DNA from: Cucumis sativus
Lineage: Eukaryota > Streptophyta > Magnoliopsida > Cucurbitales > Cucurbitaceae
Assembly (NCBI RefSeq): GCF_000004075.3
Contig: NC_026655.2
Span: forward strand, 11,390,723 to 11,454,722
DNA length: 64,000 bases
Direction: 5' to 3'
Positions 48,970-59,700 of the stretch are shown one piece after another (the stretch's first letter is position 1; each line of letters opens with the position of its first letter). Below the pieces are notes generated by a model that did no database searches, was not told the origin of the DNA, and saw only the letters and a list, made by a program, of their open reading frames with translations. The translations under genes were made by a program, and so were the position numbers.

Positions 48970-49985
48970 CAAGGGCATTTGTGACATTTCATATCCTGTG
49001 TACATGGGTTAGACTTTGTTTTTGTCATTTTTGCAAACAATAAATTTGTCTGCTTTTAACTTAATTCTTATAACTTGTTTTATCTTTTTTTTGCAAGCAT
49101 CCCTTTAATTAAATTAAATTATATTTAATTAAGGTTAATTTTCATAAATATAGACTAGTGTAACCAAATAAAAAAGCTCATGAAACTAGCCATTTTTTAA
49201 GATTCCAGGTTTACTCTTCCTTTTCATCGTATTTTTTCTCTTCCTCTTCTACTATTTTTTTCTTTCCATCATTTTTTTTTTTTTTTTGCAGTTTTTCTTT
49301 TATTTTTTTCAAACTGCTATTTAGTTATTCCAAATATAAAATATCGTGAAAAAAATGTTGAGATATTGGATACCCAAAAGAATCTTAAAAATAATTGTTT
49401 AGATTTGGATTGTCAAATTTAAACGATCAAATGTAAATGATAGCCATTTTTTGTATTTTTCCTTTGGTCGGTGGGCTTTTGCCGCTTTTGAAATTGTTCT
49501 ATACTGCATAAATATTTTGTCGCTTTGTTATATTTTAAAAGTGACCTATTTAATTAAACTAAATAATCAAAAAATGATTAATTAATTTTATTAAATCGTA
49601 ATTAATCAAAATTTATTAAACAATTAATTAATTAACATGCATACTATACATTATAACAATTATAACATACTTTTAATGCATTAACCTATTAACTTATGGT
49701 GGAATTTTAAATCTATATGGCATACTTTATCTACATATAATTTTATATTTAATTAAAACAAGTGCATAGTTAATTAAAACACCTTAAAATGGACTGATTT
49801 TAGCTCCTAAATTAAGGTAACCTCAAAATTATTACATTAATAATTTGGTGTAGTACATAACAGTTTTCGAAACTCTTCGAACCAGGTGAAAAACCATCAA
49901 ATTTGCATTGAATCGGCCCAAAACCACCTTGAACCAAGCCAATCCAATAACTCAGACCATCAAGCATGCGAGTTATCAGGCAAAC
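48970..49985. other. AT-rich intergenic DNA
   Basis: Nothing beyond AT-rich sequence and poly-T tracts (for example 49272-49288) is visible. Confidence 0.4.
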
Positions 49986-49989
49986 GTGA

Positions 49990-50460
49990 ATAGGTCAAGT
50001 CGAATCTGATAAAAAACGAGACATGCACAACAAAAAAAAATGGATCAATTTTACTCTAATTATAATTAAACTATTTAGTTATTAATATGCTTCAAAACTA
50101 CCCTCATTAAATGAAATTAGGATTAAAGGAAAAACATACCTTTGAAGTTTTCCAATCCTCGTAATCTCCTCACAAACACAAACTCGAGACCACCACTAGA
50201 TTTTACCCGCTATTTTTCGGACTTAGAATCGAATGGTGGGACCCAATAAGTGAAGAAAATTTAGAGAGTGATGAAAAATGAAGGAAGAACTTAGGTTTGA
50301 GATTTGGAAGAGGAATATCAATTTGGTAAAAATCTTATTGTAAAATAAAAATTGGCAAAAAGCCTTTCAATATTTCCAATAAATCCTTTAAATAACCTAA
50401 TTACATGTAAAAATGCACGTAATTAGTTCACCAAATCTCAACACTTAACATTCCACTAAC
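49990..50460 (-). repeat. Dispersed retroelement-like repeat, minus-strand copy
   Basis: Inverted relative of 9930-10400. On the minus strand the shared order is GTTAGTGGAATGTTAAG, GTTGAGATTTGG, TCTCAAACCTAAGTTCTTCC, GTGAGGAGATTACGAGGAT, GGAAAACTTCAAAGGTATG, GAGGGTAGTTTTGAAGCAT and TGTTGTGCATGTCTCG. Divergence is substantial, so the copies are old. Confidence 0.7.
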
Positions 50461-50469
50461 CATTGTAAT

Positions 50470-51720
50470 AATTCACCCTCACCTATGCAAATCTAAGAAT
50501 AATATTGTGTGAACAAAAATTCATAGTTAGCTCAAGATTATGATTAAGTTACCTATATTATCAATAATCGAAATAATCATTTTTATATAATCAACGATGT
50601 TATAACTTAAAAGTGACTATTTAATTGTTCTACATATCATGCCCCCATTTCCATGTCTCTACATGAATCATTCTGAATCACATCATTTGTACTAACTATA
50701 AAGTAGGATTCATCTATAATGTCCTCAAAATAAGGCGATCAATCTTATAGCATCAGGACTTTATACTTGAACTTGATCCATATTTCTACATAAAGTTCAA
50801 GTCTACACTGTATAACATCGAGACCTTAGCTTATTGGATTCAATATTAGATACAGACCTTAGCTTATTGGATTCAATATTAGAGTATTCAATTTTCCCTA
50901 ATAAGTTCTCAATAACAACTTTATTCTATAGAATATAATTTAAACTACAAACTACGAATTTTATGACATAAATTTTCACATAAGCAACAAATGATCTTTA
51001 TCTCTCAAAAGAAATGAGAGTAAAAGATATTATGAAAATCACAAAACTATCATAAGCTCCTAACTCACTTTCTTAACGAACTTTCTTTACCAGCCCTTTA
51101 CAAAACAATCTCTCTATATGATGTATACTACAAGGGTATAAGAAAGCTTGTATATCCCTTTCTTATTTCCATATTCAATCACAACTCCATCCCTTAAACA
51201 TCAAGATACATATTTATTATATAAAAAAATAGAAATTAATCTAATACAAGCTTGGCTGAAAAACTCCCATTTTCTCTACGAAACAAAAAATAATGTCTAG
51301 AAAAACTCCCTTTACCGTGGCTGAGAATAGATTCAATTATACTCTTAATATCATCCCTTTTTTCAATGTTTTAGTATCCCTCTTATCTGGATTTAGAAAG
51401 ATGGAAAAAGATTCTCACGCGTTTACACTAATTTAACCTTAAGCACTTTTAACCACTTATGGCTATGTCTTCTGGTTTTAAATAAAACCAACATACACAA
51501 TAATTTGAATATATTCTAAAGACAATACAAAAACCGATTCATAATAACCACAAAATTTATATTTGGTTCTAAAACCACTCAACCACATTCCACTCAAACC
51601 AACAGATCCCCAAAAGCCAGGATCTCTCCCTTCTTTAAGGCAATTTCTTTTGATCAATTCAAACCTCATTACAATCCCAACCTCATCTTCTTCATTTTCC
51701 ATTTCAACCATATAATAAAC
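50470..51720. other. Upstream region of the FAF-like gene
   Basis: A 33-base unit (GACCTTAGCTTATTGGATTC...) is tandemly doubled at 50821-50886. No coding region is supported; the minus-strand frame at 51735-51478 has no recognised domain. Confidence 0.45.
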
Positions 51721-51735
51721 AGCACAGTTTATCAA

Positions 51736-51776
51736 CTTCTCTTTCTCTCTTTCTATCTATATATCTCTCTCTCTGC
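51736..51776 (+). promoter_or_regulatory. Core promoter and pyrimidine-rich leader of the FAF-like gene
   Basis: CTATCTATATATCTCTC at about 51752-51768 offers a TATA-like element within a CT-rich patch typical of plant core promoters (Y patch). The ATG at 51801 sits in GCCATGGCT, a good plant initiation context. Confidence 0.5.
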
Positions 51777-51800
51777 AAACACTGCAGAGACTGGATAGCC

Positions 51801-52571
51801 ATGGCTGCCTGTGGAAGCCTGCAACACATTTTTGAAAACCCATTACCCGAAAATTCAACTCTCTTTGAACACCTCTCATCATGGAACCAGATAATGCCCT
51901 TGAAGCCGACCGAACCATCGTCATTTACAGAGATCTTTGGAGAGCTTCATTTCAAAGAGAGTTTCGTTCCCCATTCTTTTTCATCATTGTCGTCTTTGAC
52001 AGAATCATCGAACTCTCCATCCGCTGTTGATGACATATGGAAAGAACCATCGTCAAATGGTGAACGTGAACCATCCAGCTTCCATAGGAAAAGCAATAGC
52101 TTCTCGTCGACCAATTCCGAAAGCTTGCAACTTTGCACAGAAGGGCTTGGATATGAAAGCTTAGATGATGTTGAGGATTTGAAAGGGGTGATGGATGAAA
52201 AGGAATGGCAGGAGGATGAAGAGGAAAGGACCTTAAAAAAACAGATTAATTATCCAAATTTGAAGCCTGGAATGATTAACAGGACAAAATTAGCAAATAT
52301 GGAAGATTTTCCTCCACCAATTTCTTGTATGGGAAAGAGTGGAAAGCCTTGGGTAGGTTTCAAATCTTATAGGTATGGTGGAAGGTTTATATTGAAGGAA
52401 GTGAGAGTTCCCACCCACGAATTTCTACATGCTTCCAGAGAAAATGGACGTTTGAAACTGCATATTCTTGTACCAAATGAGCAGACCAGAGAAGGTGAGG
52501 ATGAGGCCGACGACAACAACAAGAACTGTGAAAATACTATTGGGAAATGTAAGGTTGAAACTAGGCCATGA
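51801..52571 (+). CDS. FANTASTIC FOUR-like (FAF domain) protein, intact
   Basis: A single exon encodes 256 residues. The FAF motif spans about 168-223: DFPPPISCMGKSGKPWVGF, then YRYGGRFILKEVRVPTHEF and SRENGRLKLHIL. Upstream is a serine-rich segment (55-110) and an acidic stretch (120-142); the tail after 228 is acidic. FAF proteins in Arabidopsis influence shoot meristem size through the WUSCHEL pathway; FAF-like members are less well characterised, and some are annotated as chloroplast-targeted. Whether this one is a true FAF orthologue cannot be decided here. It converges on the amidase gene, with stop codons 1.2 kb apart. No frameshift or odd codon use is visible. Confidence 0.92.
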   Translation: MAACGSLQHIFENPLPENSTLFEHLSSWNQIMPLKPTEPSSFTEIFGELHFKESFVPHSFSSLSSLTESSNSPSAVDDIWKEPSSNGEREPSSFHRKSNSFSSTNSESLQLCTEGLGYESLDDVEDLKGVMDEKEWQEDEEERTLKKQINYPNLKPGMINRTKLANMEDFPPPISCMGKSGKPWVGFKSYRYGGRFILKEVRVPTHEFLHASRENGRLKLHILVPNEQTREGEDEADDNNKNCENTIGKCKVETRP

Positions 52572-52574
52572 TGA

Positions 52575-53740
52575 AATAAGAGGCAATCACTTTCTTAGGT
52601 AGAATATTTCAAGATTAGACTTGTCAACTTCTCTTCTATAAAATGATGAATATTGTCGTTTGAACCTTCTTTTTCCTACCAGGTTATTGATTGATTGCCT
52701 TGTTCCCTAGGAATTATCATGTGCCCAATTCGATTCACTCTAACTTTGATGTTCTCTGTTTCATATTTTACCAAACACCATCTGGAATTCTGGACTAATA
52801 AGTAATACCAACTGAATTCCACGGGGCAAAATCATCAGAACTCAATAATTAAGAATGTTGATGATCAATTATGAATTGATCCAAACCTCACAAAATTGGA
52901 AGAATTGTAATTCTCAAGACCATTCTTGATATCTACAACAAATAGAATATGGAAACCTCAGCACTACACAGCAAAATAGTCTCTGAAAAGCTGATGATGT
53001 TTTTAGAAAATAGCAAAGTTGGAAGAATATAATCCAAACATTATATTTAGGAAGAATGAAGAAGGTTCAAGAAAACAAAGAAACTAATACTCCATATCAC
53101 AGTAAATTAATTGAGAAATTTGCACAATAGTTTCTAAAAAACAAGGGTGAAAATTGGGAAGGTATAGAGCTCAAATGTTTTGAACTAGTAGCCAATGAAC
53201 CTTCAATATGATTGACAAGCAATGCAACTATCTTTCAAAGTTTATTTCATGACCCGTGTTGATTTTGCCTAGTTTGGAACCCTAGATTGAAATAGAGAGA
53301 GCAAAGTAGAATAGAAGACTCTTCTACGAGAAAATAACACCTAATATATTTGAGAGTTGAGCGTGTGAAGGAAAAATGGGCCCGTGTTGGTTTATATAAA
53401 CCAACTTGCTTTTCTTAAGATGAACTGAAAGTATGCAAAGATCACATGAAATCAAAGCCCAAAACTATAGTAATAAAGAAAAAGAGAACTTCTGTAAATA
53501 TGCGTGCAAATTGAGAACTGTAAGAATCTCCCAGTGTTTGCAGCAGCAAGAAAATTATGAACTAAATGAATTAGGAACAGAAATCTTGTAAATATATATA
53601 TATTTCCACTTTCAAAGCTAGATTATTGATTTAATAAATACTTCTTTCTGCAGATTTTAGAAGATAAACAAGGGAAAGAAAGTTGTTTATGCCTTGGACT
53701 TCACAACTTCATAGAATAGAGAACTGACAGGGTTAAGATC
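52575..53740. other. Spacer between two convergent genes
   Basis: It should hold both 3' UTRs. A phrase TTTATATAAACCAACTTGC near 53391 and AT-rich tracts are present, but no gene or repeat boundary is supported. Confidence 0.4.
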
Positions 53741-53745
53741 GAAGT

Positions 53746-56700
53746 TTACAAAATGGGGTTGATGCCATCTAAAGTCAGAAGCACCTTGTATAGCTCTGGT
53801 CGGCGATCGCGAAATACTCCCAAGCATGTCTCTTGGACTTTATTTTATCCAGATCAAACTCTGCTACCAAAACATCTTCATCTTTATCATTAGCAGCAGC
53901 AACAATTTCTCCAGTTGGTCCTGTTATTAAATAATTCATATTAATATAGAACCTTCTTTTTGTTTCTCTTCTGAAACCAGAAATGGGGCAACCACCCCAC
54001 CAAACAAAGTAACCTCTACTCATGATTGAAGGAGAGAATATTCTTAATTACCAATTGACCCAAAAGCTTAAGCTACCGGATAATGGTAAATTTAATTATA
54101 TATCACTAACACTTCCCTTCACTTGTATGTAACGAGGGCTTTAAATATGATAAGGACCCAATAAGTGGAAATGAATATTAATTGGGGAGGAGGAAAGAAT
54201 AGCATTGCAGATGCTTGAACCTAGAACATCCTGAAGCAACTTGCTTTGATACCATCTTAAATCATCAATTGACTCAAAAACTTAAGTTGATGGGTGAAGG
54301 TAAACTTAATTATATATCATAACAAATAATACTTGGAAAGCTCTCTTTTCAAATAAAAGAATCACTGAGAGGATGCTAATGCTAAACCAGCAATGAAATG
54401 AACTGTTATGTTCTCCACTCTTAACACCTTCTCACAAATCCAATTGTATTTAAAAAAGAGAAAAAGCATACTTCAGTCCAAGATGTTTCAACTTTGTAGA
54501 TGACATATTATTTACACAGTACCTGCTATAAAAGAGTTCCCATAAAACGTGATCGTACTTTTTCCATGCTCTGTCTCGATAATCTCTGTTCCAATGCGGT
54601 TTGAAGCCACTAACGGCACCTGAAGGTTCTTACATTAATGAGTTTTCTTTATCATACAAAATGCATGTGACTGTGTGGTATAATGAAATATAAGTTTTTT
54701 TTTTCTTTTGAGAAACATTTAACAAAATTTCCATTGGTGAGATGAAATTAAAACAAGGCTATAGAAGCCATGTGTTTTATAAGAAAAGCTATTCCAATGT
54801 GCAGTAAGAGATGTCAGACTATAGTCATAGAAGTAGGGTAAATTTACACCAAGATATAGAAATATGAATAAGATGTTCCATAAACATAGGGAATGCAATT
54901 TTTCTGACAAACGGTGGTTTCATGCAAAAGAGGCAGAAGGGTTGGTTTGTGTCAAGAACAAGAATCGTGTCCGTTCGAGTAAAATCTTCTTTGCTATTTC
55001 AATCAGGCCAGCACAAGCTCTACTGAAGTTCAAACTATGCTCCATCTGTAAAGAGGCAAGTTTGTTTTTTTATCTTTATCCAACCTCCATAAGAAGGGAC
55101 TTTCTAGTCTTTTGCGAGAGTGTCTATCCCCATTTTCAAAACTAACTTCCTAATCTCTAACTGTGCGATTGATGTTCGCTAACTAGGCTGCTTGTTTGGG
55201 GCATTCACAAAATATGATGGCCTCATTGCTTAAAGGGCTCTAAGAGCAGAAATCATTGACGCTCTGTTCAAGGGCGTTTAATAAGACATACCTAATACCA
55301 GTCGTCATGGAAATGTTGTCTACAGAGGATGACAACAAAGGATTGTTTTAGGGTGCCAAGGTCAAAAGAAAAGTGGTTGTTGGGTGGCTTTGGAGAGTGA
55401 AGAAGAGACATTAGTGCTATTTTGGAAGATGGATTTGTAAGAGGGTGTATTATGGCATGTAAACCTAAAATCAAAAAAGGTAAGTTCTCTCTCTCCTTTC
55501 TCTCTTCTTACCCCATTTCGTTCAGTCTGATCTCTTCAACCCATCTTCTGCGGCGATCCTTTGCTTCACCTCCACCCTCCAACATCATGTACAGCTCTTC
55601 TTTGACAACCTTCTGACGTTCATTTTTGACACGGCTGAGCTTCTTGACTGTTATACAGTGGAAGTTGTAAGGTTTTTCATTCATACTACTGTGTTTGGAT
55701 GGAGAATGAACTGAATCCACTTAGAAAACCTTGAAGCTCAGATCATCTTGGTTGTTTCAAAGAATCAATTGAAATGATATTCCGACACCTTGGCAGAGAT
55801 ACAGAAGATCGCTTCTTTCAGAGATATGGAGAGTTCGACCACAAGAGATTGAAGCTATCTATTGGAGATGTCGAGAGTTCCACATTAGAAAAACCAATGA
55901 GACCCACACTCCATATAAGATAGATGGGCTACTCCTCTCATTGTCAATTGGTTTTGAGATGGAACCCCACACTATCAAACATGGTATCAGAGCCTATTAA
56001 ACTCAAATGGGTATTCGGTCCAAGATAGGTGAACCCAAAGCGGCACCATCTTGAGGGGGCATGTTAGAGATGTCGAGAGTCTGACATTGGAAAAACCAAG
56101 GAGACCCACGCTCCATATAAGATAGATGGGCTACTTCTTCCATTGTTAATTGGTTTTGAGATGGAATCCCATACTATCAAACACTATCCAAATTCAGTGC
56201 CGAGCTGACACCGTTGGATTCTTTGTTGTGATCTTTGGCCGGCTTCAGGTGCATACTCAACCATTAGGGTTTCCTCAGGGGAAGCCAAAAAAGAGTGATC
56301 GTCATTCTTTTAGATGCTGGAAATTTTCTTTTTGAATTTGGAGGACAAGTATTGGGTCCACAAGAATGATGAAGTTTTGAAGGAAGATTTCAGAAGCTTA
56401 CGGGTTGTTTCAAAACTTTTCATGCATATTGATTGGAGGGATATCATTAAATTCTTGGAGGAACATTTTCAAATCAACACCGGCCTCAATCCTCTGTTTG
56501 AGCATAAAGCTTTAATACGCTCATCAAGTGGAAAATTGGAAGACTTGATCAAGAACCGGGGAAATGGTCGATATGGGCCTTTCTACCTTCTAATCAAAAA
56601 CTGGAACAAATTCAAGCATGGTAGGTCGGAATTTATTAGAGGTTTTGATGGGTGGATCTCCATCAAAAATCTCCATCTTGATTACTGAACAACGAATATC

Positions 56701-59700
56701 TTCACTGCAATCGGAAATTATTTTGGAGGCCTTGAAAATATTTCTTTAGACACTATGAATGTGACCAATTTGTTGGAAGCTAAAATAAAAGTAAGACAGA
56801 ACCTCAGTGGCTTGTTGCCGGCAACTATTGAACTGAAGGATGAAGTCCATGGCAATTTCTTTCTTAAATTTGGTGACACTAATGCTATTGAAGAGACTGC
56901 AGCCATTCAGAACACTCTTTTTTATCAGGGATTTTACTAATCCAATTGATTTAGGAAGAATAGATCAAGCATTAAAGGATGAAGGAACAGATTTGAAAGT
57001 TCTGAAACCGGAATGGGCATTTCTCAATTCACCCCATTCAAAACCAGATTTTGCAAGGAATCCTTTCAATCAGAGTGTGTTCCTCAATTCAGCACAAGCC
57101 TGCCTGGCCGGTGAACCATCCTCATCCTGCCGGAATTCTTCCCCCACTGCATTAAAGTTGAGAAAGTAATTCAAAGGAGGGAAAGCTCTTGCAAAAGTTG
57201 AAGAGGCACCGATAAGGAGAGAGACTTTTTCGGCTAGGCCATCTGTCATGCCCAATGAAAAATCAGGACACACGCACACGGTTTATATGAAATTAAATGC
57301 GGGTGATACTCCACCGAAAGAAGGCCAAATGGCATCCAATTACTTCCCAAACTTTCCATTTTCTCCCAAGAAACAGTAATTGTCCATTGCCCAAGTAGAG
57401 CGGTTAATTTCTTCCTCAACCGACGCTCCAGTGCCCATCAGAATTCCTCCTGGTAAAATCCCATCCACCTATTCATCTTCAGTCTCTCTCTCCTCCACAT
57501 CTTTCTCTTCCTTGGCAAGATCAAAGTCTAAAATTAAAAACAAAAGGTCAAAAAAGAAAAAGATTCCCTCATCTTTTTAAACCGTTCCCAAAACATTGTT
57601 AGAAGAAAGAGATCAAAGGAGGTCACAAGATTAAGATCTTTAAAGGCCAAGTTAACATCAGAACAAAACGCTGATTTGTTGGAGGAAAAATGTGCCCATT
57701 CCCATTCTTCATCTCTCTCTAATAGGTCAGAATCCCAAAACTTCCATTCTTCTTCAATTTACACACTATGTTTTCTCCTTTCCTAACTCTAAGATTAAAT
57801 TCTTGAGAGGTATTCTCAACCACACTCTGACTCCTCCACCCAAATCAAACGTCGATAGAGATGTTGACTCTCCTTTTAGTGTGAGTAGTGAGGAAGATGT
57901 TCAATTAGAAAGTTCAGATAAAAAAGAGACTCGGCACTGGAAGGAAACCCCTGGACACTGATCTTAATGCTCTGTTTCCCACCAAGGAAGATTTGATGAA
58001 TGAAACTCACGTTTAGAACCATCATCACAGTATCAGCCTTGTGAAATTCCAGCACTCTTGAAATCTATTGTTGGCAAGTGCAATTTGACCTTGGCCTAAG
58101 TTTTACAAGAGGCATTTGTTTAACTACCTTGACAATGGAACAATGAAATTCAGGTTTGGGTGTTTCAATAAAGGCCGATCAAAATAAAAATTAAGATTGA
58201 AAGAGAAGGAGATGTGGATTTTGATCCTAGCTATTCAAAGATAGGCGAATGATTGGCGGCTGATCATGATGGAACTTGGCAGTGAGGAAGTGGGCGGGTA
58301 CAGGAAGGAGAGGAGTTGAGGGAGATTTTATAGAGACATTTTTCCTTCCTCGTTGTATGAGAATCCAAGGTATTCATGCTTAAGGTAAGTTTCCATATCC
58401 AACAAAAGCACAAACAGTACGTTTAAAAGCAAAAACTTTACAACAAACAAAATCAATATTCAAGTTGCTCAATGATTGTTCATTAGTAGGCCAAGGGGGG
58501 ATCCAGAAACGACAACTCATTCAAGGCCTCAAACACAGCAGATAACTAAAAAAGAAACTAATTCTTAAGCTAATTTAATGTATACTTAGGTATATTTTCG
58601 TCTAGAAACTTACCACATTAGCACCAGCATGCCCTTGCATTACACGTTTCCAGTGATTGCAAGAATCAAGTCCTTGATCTTGAGGTTCGGAACCAATAGC
58701 TGTTGGATAAAACAATATCTCCGCACCTTGAAGAACCATTGCTCTTGCTGCCTCGGGAAACCACTGATCCAGCAAATTGCTGAAGTAAAAGTGATTTTAA
58801 ACGATTAAATTTTCTCAAGTATGACATGCACTTCTTAACTTCTAAAAAACTACATGTTACCTCTAACAGTCAAGTTTCTCTTTTTCAAATTAGACCATAA
58901 AGTTCTTGTTTTAGAAGTACAATCAAGTATAAAAATGGAATTGTCCTCACTAATTAGCACCAACCAGATGAAACATTGATATATTTTATGTTTGAATGTT
59001 GAACGTTGAATAAAAAGAAAAAAGAAAAAAGAAAAAATAAGCTTAAATCTATAAAATAAAATGCAAAATTTTCTAAGCTCTTTTCATTTCATCGATGAAA
59101 AGCCTTGTTTACATTTGGGCTTAGTACATTTTATTTTAAGATTAATAAAGCAAAAACCCTTATAATTATTTTTTACAAAGATAATTAAACAACCTCAAGG
59201 CCTAGGTTTTTGAGCCTTAGGGCAAGTGTTCTCGTTCTTTTGTGTGTCTTGCGTTTTCAAGGTGAGGCGCCAGACCCTATACACACCTAGGAGGGCTTTC
59301 TAAAACACAGGTAATAACAAAAGTCAAGATATCTGCCAGTTCAGAATTAGTGCTTCTGTAGTTTGGATGGGTTTTATATGTATTTCTGCCGTTATGTTTT
59401 TACTTTTCAGCCTTGCTTTTATCTACCGTAGGTAGCTTCTGTTGTTATTTTGGTTGTTACTTTGATCTTTTCACGTCCTTAGTATTGTTCTTGTACCAGG
59501 TCTTTTCTTTGTATTTTGGATAAGATGAGGGTGCTATGGGGGTGTCAACCAAGTTGAGATGTTCGGGTGCACCTAGTGATCGTAGCTCTATCTATCTATA
59601 TATCTCTCTCTCCCCTTTCTTGGCTTCCCTATTATTCTTATTGTATAGCTCTCTTGTACATTGAGTTTATTAATATTAAAGAAGCTTGTCTCCTTTTCAA

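Noticed and set aside
53775-54023. Minus-strand ORF starting MSRGYFVWWGG read as a protein of its own
   Set aside because: The first part is intron 8; only the part after the acceptor at 53920 is amidase exon 9.
54864-55145. 93-residue ORF in amidase intron 7
   Set aside because: No domain was recognised and it lies within repeat-derived intron sequence.
55982-55994. TGGTATCAGAGCC considered as part of a tRNA-derived sequence
   Set aside because: It is only the primer-binding site complementary to initiator tRNA, set between two LTRs; no cloverleaf is present.
57380-57961. Ser/Lys-rich ORFs in amidase intron 7
   Set aside because: They continue the LINE ORF1 remnant in shifting frames rather than forming a host gene.
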